Assembly (NCBI RefSeq): GCF_014779715.1
Contig: NZ_JACXYU010000001.1
Location: 1,116,001-1,180,000, forward strand
Reading direction: 5' to 3'
Origin: Streptomyces chumphonensis
Lineage (GTDB): Bacteria > Actinomycetota > Actinomycetes > Streptomycetales > Streptomycetaceae
DNA: 64,000 nucleotides
Shown here: in pieces, positions 41,188 through 49,058 of the stretch
How positions within the stretch are numbered: position 1 is the stretch's first letter
Layout: every line of letters starts with the position of its first letter
Position numbers and translations under genes: made by a program
The notes under the pieces: generated by a model
Databases searched by the model: none
What the model saw: only the letters and a program-made list of their open reading frames with translations
What the model was told of the DNA's origin: nothing

Positions 41188-43449
41188 ATGAGTGACGAGC
41201 CGACACGCGGCGACGACGCGACCCCCGGCGACGACGCCCCGGGCCCCGCGCACGGCACGGGCCCGGCCGACGAGGCCGCCGCCCCCACCGCGTCCGGGGA
41301 GCGCCGCACCCGACGGCGCACCGGGTGGCGGCGCCTCCTCCCCACCTGGCGCATGCTCGTGGGCGCCTTCCTGGTCTCCGTGGTGCTCGCCGCGGGGGCC
41401 CTCGTCCTCGGGTACCTGCTCGTGCCGATCCCCGAGCCCAACCGCGCCGCCACCGCGCAGAGCAACGTCTACCTCTACTCCGACGGCACACTGCTCGCCA
41501 AGGACGGCGACGTGAACCGGGAGAACGTGACGCTGGCCCAGGTGCCGAAGGACACCCAGCACGCCATGCTGGCCGCCGAGGACCGCGACTTCTACCACGA
41601 GTCGGGCGTCGACCCGACGGCCATGGTCCGGGCCGGCTGGAACATGCTGCGCGGCGAGGGCACCCAGTCCGGCTCCACCATCACGCAGCAGTACGTCAAG
41701 AACTACTACCTCTCGCAGGAACGGACGCTCACCCGCAAGGCGGAGGAGTTCATCATCGCGATGAAGCTGGACCAGGAGGTCGGCAAGAGCGACATCCTCG
41801 CCGGATACCTCAACACCAGCTACTTCGGCCGCAACGCCTACGGCATCCAGGCCGCCGCCCACGCCTACTACGACAAGGACGCGAGCGACCTCACCACCGC
41901 CGAGGGCGCCTACCTCGCGGCGCTCGTCAACTCCCCCAGCCGCTACGACGTCATCGCCAACCCCGACAACGAGCCGCGGGCCGTCGCCCGCTGGAACTAC
42001 GTGCTCGACGGCATGGTCGGCGAGGGCTGGCTGACCGAGTCCCGGCGGGCCGCCATGGAGTTCCCCACGCCGCGCGCGATCGAACCGCCCATGGCGCTCT
42101 CCGGCCAGCGCGGCTACCTGCTGGAAGCCGTGCGGGACTACCTCGACAGCCACGGCATCGTCAGCACGTCGCGGCTCTCCGGCGGCGGCTTCCGCATCAC
42201 CACCACCCTCGACAAGGACCGGCAGGAAGCCCTCGTGCAGGCCGTCGAGGAGCAGTTGCAGAGCAACCTGAGCGAGGACCGCGAGGTGGACGCCTACGTG
42301 CGCGCGGGCGGCACGTCCATCGAGGTGGCCACCGGCGACGTCGTCGCCATGTACGGCGGAGTGGACTACACCGAGCAGTACACCAACAACGCCACCCGCA
42401 CCGACTACCAGGCCGCCTCCACCTTCAAGCCGTTCGTCTACGCCTCCGCCATCGCCAACAAGTCCCGCACGCAGAAGGGCGAGGCCATCGGCCCGAGCAG
42501 CGTCTACGACGGCACGAGCAAGCGCGAGGTCGTCAACGACGGCCACGCCATCGGCTACAACCCGCAGAACGAGGGCGACCGGTCCTTCGACGACATCCCC
42601 GTCAGCGAGGCCATGGACCAGTCCGTCAACGCCGTCTTCGCCCAGATGGGGGTGGACGTCGGGCCCGACAACGTCCGCGAGACGCTCGTCAACGCCGGCA
42701 TCCCCGAGGACACCCCCGCCCTGCGCGACGCCGGCGCGTCCATCTCCCTGGGCACGGCCACCCCCAGCACCCTCCACCTCGCACAGGCCTACGCCACCCT
42801 CGCCCACCACGGCGAACGCGTCGACCACCGGCTGGTGACCGAGGTCACCCGGGGCAAGGAGGAGATCAAGGTCCCCGAGGTCGACGGCGTACAGGCCGTC
42901 CCCCGGGTGGCCGCCGACGCCGCCACCGCGCTGCTCCGGGGCGTCGTCGAGGGCGGCACCGGCACCGCCGCGCAGAGCGCCGGCCGGCCGGCCGCCGGGA
43001 AGACCGGGACCGCGGAGAAGGACCGCGCCGCCTGGTTCGCCGGCTACACGCCCGAGCTCGCCACCGTCGTCGCCGTCATGGGCCAGGACCCCGAGACCGG
43101 CGCCCAGAAGGCCCTGCACGGCGCGGCCGGGCTGGCCAAGATCAGCGGCAGCGGCTTCCCGGCCCGCATCTGGGGCCAGTACACCGCGGCCGCCCTGGCC
43201 GGGGAACCGGTCCGCGCCTTCGAGCTGTCGCCGAAGGTGCCCAAGCCCTCCCCGCTGCCCAGCGACGGCGCGTCCGGCAGCCCCGAGGAGGACGGCGGCG
43301 ACGACGGGGAGGACGGCGGCGAGCCGTCGGACACGGGCCCCACGGCGGTGCGGGGCGACGGCTCACCCGACGGCACGGGCGACGGCGGCGGCGCCAGCAG
43401 TGGTGACGGCCCGGGTGACGCGGCCGACGGAGCGGAATCCGACGGCTAG
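41188..43449 (+). CDS. Class A penicillin-binding protein (transglycosylase-transpeptidase)
   Basis: A 753-residue bifunctional peptidoglycan synthase. It has a cytosolic acidic/basic N-terminus (about 1-55), one membrane helix (about 56-78, LVGAFLVSVVLAAGALVLGY), a GT51 domain with AAEDRDFYHESGVDP and GSTITQQYVKN, and a transpeptidase domain with STFK (catalytic Ser), SVN and KTGT motifs. The tail of about 75 residues is Ser/Gly/Asp-rich and disordered. There is no PASTA domain. It acts at the outer membrane face, polymerising and cross-linking the wall. ATG 41188 has GAGGAG 11 nt upstream. Confidence 0.94.
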   Translation: MSDEPTRGDDATPGDDAPGPAHGTGPADEAAAPTASGERRTRRRTGWRRLLPTWRMLVGAFLVSVVLAAGALVLGYLLVPIPEPNRAATAQSNVYLYSDGTLLAKDGDVNRENVTLAQVPKDTQHAMLAAEDRDFYHESGVDPTAMVRAGWNMLRGEGTQSGSTITQQYVKNYYLSQERTLTRKAEEFIIAMKLDQEVGKSDILAGYLNTSYFGRNAYGIQAAAHAYYDKDASDLTTAEGAYLAALVNSPSRYDVIANPDNEPRAVARWNYVLDGMVGEGWLTESRRAAMEFPTPRAIEPPMALSGQRGYLLEAVRDYLDSHGIVSTSRLSGGGFRITTTLDKDRQEALVQAVEEQLQSNLSEDREVDAYVRAGGTSIEVATGDVVAMYGGVDYTEQYTNNATRTDYQAASTFKPFVYASAIANKSRTQKGEAIGPSSVYDGTSKREVVNDGHAIGYNPQNEGDRSFDDIPVSEAMDQSVNAVFAQMGVDVGPDNVRETLVNAGIPEDTPALRDAGASISLGTATPSTLHLAQAYATLAHHGERVDHRLVTEVTRGKEEIKVPEVDGVQAVPRVAADAATALLRGVVEGGTGTAAQSAGRPAAGKTGTAEKDRAAWFAGYTPELATVVAVMGQDPETGAQKALHGAAGLAKISGSGFPARIWGQYTAAALAGEPVRAFELSPKVPKPSPLPSDGASGSPEEDGGDDGEDGGEPSDTGPTAVRGDGSPDGTGDGGGASSGDGPGDAADGAESDG

Positions 43450-43463
43450 CCCGACGGCGGGCG

Positions 43464-43495
43464 GGGGCCGGCGACCCGCTGGCGACACCGGCCCC
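43464..43495. terminator. Terminator between convergent PBP and SMR genes
   Basis: GGGGCCGG (43464-43471) pairs with CCGGCCCC (43488-43495), with a 16-nt loop. Confidence 0.6.
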
Positions 43496-43501
43496 TCGGC
43501 C

Positions 43502-43822
43502 TCAGTGGCCCGACGTCGCCTTGAGGCCGACCACGGCGACGAGCAGCAGCGAGATGAAGAAGATCCGGGCCGCCGTCACCGGCTCACCCAGGACGGCCAT
43601 CCCGACGATCGCGGCACCGGCGGCACCGATGCCGACCCAGACGCCGTAGGCCGTACCGATCGGCAGCGTCCTGGCCGCCTGTGCGAGGAGCAGCATGCTC
43701 GCCGCGAAACCCAGGACCGTGAAGACACTCGGCCACAGCCGCGTGAAACCTTCGGTGTAGGGCAGCCCGACGGCCCAGCCGACCTCCAGCAGACCGGCCA
43801 CCACCAGCAGAACCCACGCCAT
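43502..43822 (-). CDS. sugE: SMR-family guanidinium exporter (Gdx/SugE-type)
   Basis: A 106-residue, four-helix small multidrug resistance protein. The essential Glu is in LLEVGWAVGL (about residue 13), and the SugE/Gdx-type loop YTEGFTRLWPS follows. Helix 3 has GTAYGVWVGIGA, and PVTAAR with LGE precedes the last helix. Gdx members form dual-topology dimers that exchange guanidinium for protons, while EmrE-type members export quaternary ammonium ions; the loop favours Gdx. The leader upstream (43857-43947) resembles a guanidine-III riboswitch. ATG 43822 has GGAAGG upstream. It is a single gene, not the paired type. Confidence 0.85.
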   Translation of the reverse strand: MAWVLLVVAGLLEVGWAVGLPYTEGFTRLWPSVFTVLGFAASMLLLAQAARTLPIGTAYGVWVGIGAAGAAIVGMAVLGEPVTAARIFFISLLLVAVVGLKATSGH

Positions 43823-43856
43823 GACGCACACACCTTCCGTGAGGGATCACTCATCA

Positions 43857-43947
43857 GGTGCGTCGTCTTTGCCTTCACCCGGGGCGGTACGTCCTCACGT
43901 CCCCCACCCGGAGCGTTCCGGTACGGCGCGTCTCGTCGGAACTCCGG
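43857..43947 (-). promoter_or_regulatory. Guanidine-III-like riboswitch candidate upstream of the SMR exporter
   Basis: Read on the minus strand, the leader contains ACGAGACGCGCCGTACC and, after an extra hairpin-sized insert, GGCAAAGACGACGC. Both blocks resemble the two conserved strands of the actinobacterial ykkC-III (guanidine-III) motif. The 3' strand GACGCAC (complement of 43858-43864) can alternatively pair with GTGCGTC directly before the ATG (complement of 43823-43829), a plausible switch over the start. One expected pseudoknot pair appears mismatched, so covariance testing is needed. Confidence 0.5.
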
Positions 43948-43969
43948 ACATCCTACCCGAAGACGGACA

Positions 43970-44311
43970 TCACAGGTAGAGCCCGGTGGAGTCCTCGGAC
44001 CCGGCCAGCCGCTCGGCCGCCACCGCGTGCAGGTCCCGCTCGCGCATCAGCAGGTACGCGACACCGCGCACCTCCACCTCGGCGCGCTCCTCCGGGTCGT
44101 ACAGCACCCGGTCGCCCGGCTCGACCGTGCGCACGTTCTGGCCCACGGCCACGACCTCCGCCCAGGCCAGCCGCCGGCCCACCGCCGCCGTCGCGGGGAT
44201 CACGATGCCCCCGGAGGAACGGCGCTCCCCCTCGGGCACGTCGGTACGGACCAGCACCCGGTCGTGCAACATCCGGATGGGCAGCTTGTCGTCGGTCGTG
44301 TGCGTGCTCAC
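43970..44311 (-). CDS. GroES-like co-chaperonin family protein
   Basis: A 113-residue protein of the GroES/Cpn10 fold: RMLHDRVLVRTD at the start, SGGIVIPATA for the mobile-loop region and GDRVLYDPEE after. It differs from canonical GroES (about 100 residues) in the loop and in a C-terminal extension (DLHAVAAERLAG). No groEL is adjacent, so it is a stand-alone paralogue conserved in Streptomyces, perhaps an alternative cap. GTG 44311 is taken as start. Confidence 0.8.
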   Translation of the reverse strand: MSTHTTDDKLPIRMLHDRVLVRTDVPEGERRSSGGIVIPATAAVGRRLAWAEVVAVGQNVRTVEPGDRVLYDPEERAEVEVRGVAYLLMRERDLHAVAAERLAGSEDSTGLYL

Positions 44312-44357
44312 GGGCCGACCGTATCCCAGGCCGCCACGCCGCCGCGCCCGGGCTCCG

Positions 44358-44672
44358 TCAGCGGTGCCTGCGCCGCGAGGAGAGGTACAGACCGGCCACG
44401 GCGACCGTGACCAGCGCCAACGGCACCACCCGTGCCAGGCGGGGCGCACCGTCCTCCGTCACCAGCTGGTCCCGCACCGAGCCCACGGCGCGGTTGGCCG
44501 CGAGGTAGGCACGTCCCGCCGTACGGTCCACCGCGGCGGCCGCCCGGGCCCTGGCGCCGTCCGCGATGGTCTTCGGGTGCACCCGCACCGCGATCTCGTC
44601 CAGCGTCGCGGCCAGCTGCTCCCGTCGGCGGACGATGTCCGCCTCGATCTGCGCGGGGGTCCTGTCGGGCAC
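44358..44672 (-). CDS. DUF3618 family small membrane protein
   Basis: A 104-residue protein. The N-terminal helical DUF3618 segment is PAQIEADIVRRREQLAATLD. One membrane helix (VVPLALVTVAVAGLYL) lies near the C-terminus, followed by SSRRRHR. The family occurs with stress and envelope genes in Actinobacteria; function unknown. GTG start at 44672. It is upstream of, and on the same strand as, the GroES-like gene (46-bp gap), so they may be cotranscribed. Confidence 0.82.
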   Translation of the reverse strand: MPDRTPAQIEADIVRRREQLAATLDEIAVRVHPKTIADGARARAAAAVDRTAGRAYLAANRAVGSVRDQLVTEDGAPRLARVVPLALVTVAVAGLYLSSRRRHR

Positions 44673-44810
44673 CGCAACTCCTCCGTCGAGCCGTCGCTTA
44701 CGTCATGACTGCTGGACAGTCTGTCAGCTCACTCCCGTCCGCGCCCCACCACACCCCCGTTTGCGGCGCGGCTAGGCTCGGGGGCACGCATCACGACAAG
44801 GAGAGCCACC

Positions 44811-45287
44811 ATGAGCGAGCGCCTGCAGCCCGGCGACACCGCCCCCGCCTTCACGCTCCCCGACGCCGACGGCCGGCAGGTCTCCCTCGCCGACTTCGCG
44901 GGTCGCAAGGTCATCGTCTACTTCTACCCCGCCGCGCTCACCCCCGGCTGCACCAAGCAGGCCTGCGACTTCACCGACAACCTGGGCGTCCTCGCGGACG
45001 CCGGCTACGAGGTGATCGGCGTCTCCCCGGACAAGCCGGAGAAGCTCGCGAAGTTCCGCGAGCAGGAGGACCTCAAGGTCACGCTCGTCGGCGACCCGTC
45101 GAAGGAGACGCTCACCGCGTACGGCGCCTTCGGGGAGAAGCAGATGTACGGCAGGACGGTGACCGGCGTCATCCGCTCGACGATCGTCGTCGACGAGCAG
45201 GGCGCCGTGGAGCGGGCCCTGTACAACGTGCGTGCCACCGGCCACGTCGCCAAGCTCCTCAAGGACCTCAAGATCCCCACCGACTGA
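44811..45287 (+). CDS. bcp: Thioredoxin-dependent thiol peroxidase (Bcp/PrxQ)
   Basis: A 158-residue peroxiredoxin that reduces H2O2 and organic peroxides. The peroxidatic Cys and the resolving Cys lie five residues apart in TPGCTKQACDF (about residues 46-51), the atypical 2-Cys PrxQ pattern. GDTAPAFTLPDADG at the start and VIGVSPDKPEKL are typical. It is cytosolic, recycled by thioredoxin. ATG 44811 has AGGAGAG about 8 nt upstream. It is followed by a palindromic hairpin at 45329-45367. Confidence 0.93.
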   Translation: MSERLQPGDTAPAFTLPDADGRQVSLADFAGRKVIVYFYPAALTPGCTKQACDFTDNLGVLADAGYEVIGVSPDKPEKLAKFREQEDLKVTLVGDPSKETLTAYGAFGEKQMYGRTVTGVIRSTIVVDEQGAVERALYNVRATGHVAKLLKDLKIPTD

Positions 45288-45328
45288 CCCCACGAGGCCC
45301 CGAAGCCCACCCCCTGACCGGCGTAACC

Positions 45329-45367
45329 GGCCGCTCCCCTGTTCGTTGAACGAACAGAAGGGCGGCC
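45329..45367. terminator. Long hairpin after bcp
   Basis: A perfect 19-bp palindrome (45339-45357, arms CTGTTCGTT and AACGAACAG) is embedded in outer GC arms (GGCCGC and GCGGCC) with one bulge. It is best read as the bcp terminator, since the next gene starts 55 bp later. Confidence 0.6.
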
Positions 45368-45421
45368 GGCCTGTTCGCGCCGCGCTTCGGGACACGGGGT
45401 GGCGAGCGCAGGGGGTCGAAC

Positions 45422-46591
45422 GTGCCGATGACCGAGCACGGCGTCGATGTCGGGACGGCCGCGGCGTCCACCGGGGCTCGGTGTACACCGCCGGGCGGAC
45501 CGCCCCACGCCCGCCGGGCCCTGGCCGACGCGGTCGCCCGGTCGTCGAACTGGGCGGAGGTCATGCGAGCGCTGGGCATGACCCCCGACCGGGCCGGGCG
45601 GACCGCTCTCCGGCGCGAGGCGGCCGAGTACGGTCTCGACACGGCGCACTTCACCCGCCGCAGCCCCTGGCGGAAGTACCCGGACGCGGCGATCGCCGAA
45701 GCCGTGGCCAGGTCGCGTTCCCTGCGCGAGGTGGCGTGCGCCCTGGGCGCCCGACCCGCCACCGGGACGCTCTCGCACCTCAGTCGCCGCATCGACTCGG
45801 CGGGGATCGATGTCGGCCACTTCCCCGGGCTGAACCGCCCGGAGCTCCATGTACAGATTCCCGAGCCGGAGCTGCGTCGGGAGGCCGCCCGCTGCACGAG
45901 CACCCGAGCCCTGGCACGTGCCCTCGGACTCTCCGACGACGCGGCGACACGTGCCGCGCTCCGCCGCACCCTGGACCGGTGCGGCGTCGACGTCCGGCAC
46001 TTCAGCCACTCGCCCACCGCGCTGCCCGAGGAACGGGTGCGGGCCGCCGTGGCGGAGCACACGAGCGTGGCGGCCGTCGTCCGTGCCCTGGGGCTTCCGC
46101 AGACGGACGCGAACTGGCGCAGGGTGCGGCGTCTCATCACGCGTGCCGGGTGGGACACCTCCCATTTCCGCCGTCGACCGCGTGCCCGCACGTCGGCTTC
46201 TCCGGCCGCACGAGCGAGGCCCGAAGACGTTCTGCGGGTCACTCCCGCGACCAGCTCACGCACCCACCGGAGCAGGCTGCGCCGGGCGCTCGACGCCCTG
46301 GGCGTCGCGTACGCCTGCGGCCGATGCGGCAACGGCGGTTCCTGGCTGGGCGAACCACTGACCCTGCACATCGACCACGTCAACGGCGACTGGCACGACA
46401 ACCGGCGCGAGAACCTGCGGTACCTGTGCCCCAACTGCCATGCCCTCACCGCTACGTGGTGCGGCAGGAACCGGAGCACGGGACGTGTGGCCGTCGTGCG
46501 CTCCCGGGCACCCGGACCGGGCGTCGCCGCCGCAGGCGATACGATGCCGGTGACCGGCGGCGGTGGCGCAACGGCGACGCAGCAGGTTTAG
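45422..46591 (+). CDS. HNH endonuclease with four DNA-binding repeats, ending inside tRNA-Leu
   Basis: A 389-residue protein. Four tandem units of about 45-50 residues (about 33-77, 90-133, 147-193, 204-250) share the pattern V-A-x-S-x-x-E-V-x-R-A-L-G near their start and end in DTAHF, DVGHF, DVRHF and DTSHF. They look like helix-turn-helix repeats. A C-terminal zinc-ribbon HNH domain follows (about 305-352): CGRC, LHIDHVNGDWHDN and CPNCHA. Such proteins are freestanding homing-endonuclease-like HNH enzymes. The reading frame runs into tRNA-Leu, and its TAG stop (46589-46591) is the tRNA anticodon. GTG 45425 or ATG 45428 could also start it. Confidence 0.8.
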   Translation: MPMTEHGVDVGTAAASTGARCTPPGGPPHARRALADAVARSSNWAEVMRALGMTPDRAGRTALRREAAEYGLDTAHFTRRSPWRKYPDAAIAEAVARSRSLREVACALGARPATGTLSHLSRRIDSAGIDVGHFPGLNRPELHVQIPEPELRREAARCTSTRALARALGLSDDAATRAALRRTLDRCGVDVRHFSHSPTALPEERVRAAVAEHTSVAAVVRALGLPQTDANWRRVRRLITRAGWDTSHFRRRPRARTSASPAARARPEDVLRVTPATSSRTHRSRLRRALDALGVAYACGRCGNGGSWLGEPLTLHIDHVNGDWHDNRRENLRYLCPNCHALTATWCGRNRSTGRVAVVRSRAPGPGVAAAGDTMPVTGGGGATATQQV

Positions 46592-46638
46592 GTCCTGTGG
46601 CCCGACAGGGCTTGAGGGTTCGAATCCCTTCCGCCGCA
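46557..46638 (+). tRNA. tRNA-Leu (TAG anticodon)
   Basis: 82 nt, class II. The acceptor arms are GCGGCGG (46557-46563) and CCGCCGC (46631-46637), with A as discriminator. The anticodon stem is CAGG/CCTG around loop TTTAGGT, with anticodon TAG at 46589-46591. There is a short variable arm, and the T-loop is TTCGAAT. Its 5' 35 nt are also the 3' end of the HNH reading frame. CCA is not encoded. Confidence 0.95.
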
Positions 46639-46652
46639 CTCCAGCACGCAGG

Positions 46653-46681
46653 GGCCCCTGACACGCACGGTGTCAGGGGCC
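46653..46681. terminator. tRNA-Leu / rdgB terminator
   Basis: A perfect 12-bp stem (46653-46664 with 46670-46681) with a 5-nt loop, between converging transcripts. Confidence 0.85.
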
Positions 46682-46691
46682 TGTCGGCGTC

Positions 46692-47303
46692 TCAGCTCAG
46701 GACGTCGCGGAGAACGGGGACGAGGGCGCGGAACGCCCGGCCGCGGTGGCTGATGGCGTTCTTCTCGTCGGGCGTCAGCTCCGCACAGGTGCGCGTCTCG
46801 CCCTCCGGCTGGAGGACCGGGTCGTAGCCGAAGCCCCCCTCGCCGGACGGGGTGTGGCGCAGGGTGCCGCGCAGCCGCCCCTCGACGACCCGCTCCGTGC
46901 CGTCGGGGAGGGCGAGCGCGGCGGCGCAGGCGAAGTGCGCGCCGCGGTGCGCCTCGTCGATGTCGGAGAGCTGGGCCAACAGCAGGTCGAGGTTGGCCCG
47001 GTCGTCGCCGTGCCGGCCCGCCCAGCGGGCGGAGAAGATGCCGGGCGCGCCGCCGAGGACGTCCACGCAGAGGCCGGAGTCGTCGGCGACGGCGGGGAGG
47101 CCGGTGGCGCGGGCGAGGGCGTGCGCCTTCAGCAGGGCGTTCTCGGCGAAGGTGACGCCGGTCTCCTTGACGTCGGGGATCTCGGGGTAGGCGTCGGCGC
47201 CGGTCAGGTCGGCGGTGAGGTCGGCCGCGCCGAGGATGGCGCGCAGCTCGGTGACCTTGTGGACGTTGCGGGTGGCCAGGATCAGGCGTGGTGTGTGGCT
47301 CAT
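46692..47303 (-). CDS. rdgB: RdgB/HAM1 XTP/dITP pyrophosphatase
   Basis: A 203-residue house-cleaning enzyme that hydrolyses non-canonical purine NTPs (dITP, XTP). The signature LILATRNVHKVTELRAIL gives the N-terminal SxNxxK-type loop (ATRNVHK). VADDSGLCVDVLGGAPG is the metal-binding motif, and GFGYDPVLQP and SHRGRAF complete the family pattern. It is grouped with rph, as in many bacteria, with a small lipoprotein gene between. ATG 47303. Confidence 0.95.
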   Translation of the reverse strand: MSHTPRLILATRNVHKVTELRAILGAADLTADLTGADAYPEIPDVKETGVTFAENALLKAHALARATGLPAVADDSGLCVDVLGGAPGIFSARWAGRHGDDRANLDLLLAQLSDIDEAHRGAHFACAAALALPDGTERVVEGRLRGTLRHTPSGEGGFGYDPVLQPEGETRTCAELTPDEKNAISHRGRAFRALVPVLRDVLS

Positions 47304-47307
47304 GGGG

Positions 47308-47682
47308 TCAGCCCGGGGTGCAGACGTTGGTCAGCTCGCCCGTGGCGTCGCCGATCGGGGTGAGGTCGGGCGTCTGGCCGTCGTCGAGGGAGGTGCGGAC
47401 GTTGTCGACGGCGTCGCGGAGGTCTCCGACGGCCTGGTTGACGTCGGCGTCGCCGGTGTTCTTCTCGATCTCGTCCAGGTCGTTGTCGATGGCGTCGAGT
47501 GCCTGGGCGGCGGCGACGGGGTCCTCGCCGGCGTTGCCGATCGCGTCCTGGAGGTCGTTGACGCTCTGGGCCACGGCGGCGGCGGTGTTGGCACAGCTGA
47601 TCGCCTTCTCGACGGCGCTGCAGCCGAGAGTTGCGGTGGCCGCGAAGGTGGCTGCGGCGACGGTGAGCAGGGTGCGACGCAC
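47308..47682 (-). CDS. Small secreted lipoprotein, hypothetical
   Basis: A 124-residue protein. Its signal peptide ends in a lipobox-like TLGCSAVE (Cys about residue 21), so it is an anchored lipoprotein. The mature part is helical and acidic with regular Ala/Asp/Val spacing (AVAQSVNDLQDAIGNAGED), and has two further Cys (ISCANT and the C-terminal NVCTPG), perhaps a disulfide. It lies in the rph-rdgB interval, 4 nt from rdgB, so it is cotranscribed. Conserved in Streptomyces at this place, to my knowledge, without assigned function. Confidence 0.75.
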   Translation of the reverse strand: MRRTLLTVAAATFAATATLGCSAVEKAISCANTAAAVAQSVNDLQDAIGNAGEDPVAAAQALDAIDNDLDEIEKNTGDADVNQAVGDLRDAVDNVRTSLDDGQTPDLTPIGDATGELTNVCTPG

Positions 47683-47815
47683 GTCGGGTCCTCTCCCTTG
47701 TGACGAATGCGCTCCGGGTACGGCCCGGCGGCCGGGCCGTACGCGGCGAATCCTGGGTGCAGCGTACGGCCCGTACCGGCTTGGACGTGAGGGGGCCCCG
47801 GGTGGTTGCCGGGTG

Positions 47816-48544
<729 letters not shown>

Positions 48545-48625
48545 GGGGGCGAGCCTAGTGGGAGATGCGGAAGGCCCGTTCCGCAGGGGGAACCCGGGGT
48601 GGGGGTGCGGCCGGGTTCGGTGCGG

Positions 48626-48859
48626 CTACATCATGTCCTCGATCTCGGCGGCGATGGGGTCGGCGTCGGTTCCGATGACGACCTGGACGGCGGTGCCCAT
48701 CTTGACGACGCCGTGGGCGCCGGCGCTCTTGAGGGCGGCGTCGTCGACCAGCGAGGAGTCGATGACCTCGGTGCGGAGGCGGGTGATGCAGCCCTCGACC
48801 TCTTCGATGTTCTTGATGCCGCCGAGCCCGGCGACGATCTTCTCAGCCTTGGTGGCCAT
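48626..48859 (-). CDS. PTS sugar transporter subunit IIB (glucose/GlcNAc type)
   Basis: A 77-residue EIIB domain that passes phosphate from EIIA to the sugar bound by EIIC. The phosphorylated Cys is in VEGCITRLRTEV (about residue 24). The sequence matches the small free-standing EIIB (NagF-type) of the Streptomyces GlcNAc PTS. It is divergent from the EIIC gene at 49059. ATG 48859 is chosen over 48892 because GGAGAG precedes it and the domain starts at once. Confidence 0.88.
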   Translation of the reverse strand: MATKAEKIVAGLGGIKNIEEVEGCITRLRTEVIDSSLVDDAALKSAGAHGVVKMGTAVQVVIGTDADPIAAEIEDMM

Positions 48860-49058
48860 GGGCGCTCTCCTGTGTCTCGGCGGGGTCGCCATGCGTCAGA
48901 TTGCCACAGTGGCCCTCGGTTGGCCCAGGTTGGCGGGCGCTGGGGTGATGTGTGCCGAAAGATGGCGTGCAGCGGCTCCGGGGCCGGACGCCCGCCGTCC
49001 GTGGGACACGTCCGGGCTCCACCCATCGTCGCCGCCAGGTCGAACCGGGAGAGCGCCC

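Noticed and set aside
45339..45357. Perfect 19-bp palindrome considered as a LexA (SOS) box
   Set aside because: The half-site orientation (GTTCG ... CGAAC) is opposite to the actinobacterial SOS box, and outer GC arms make a terminator after bcp more likely.
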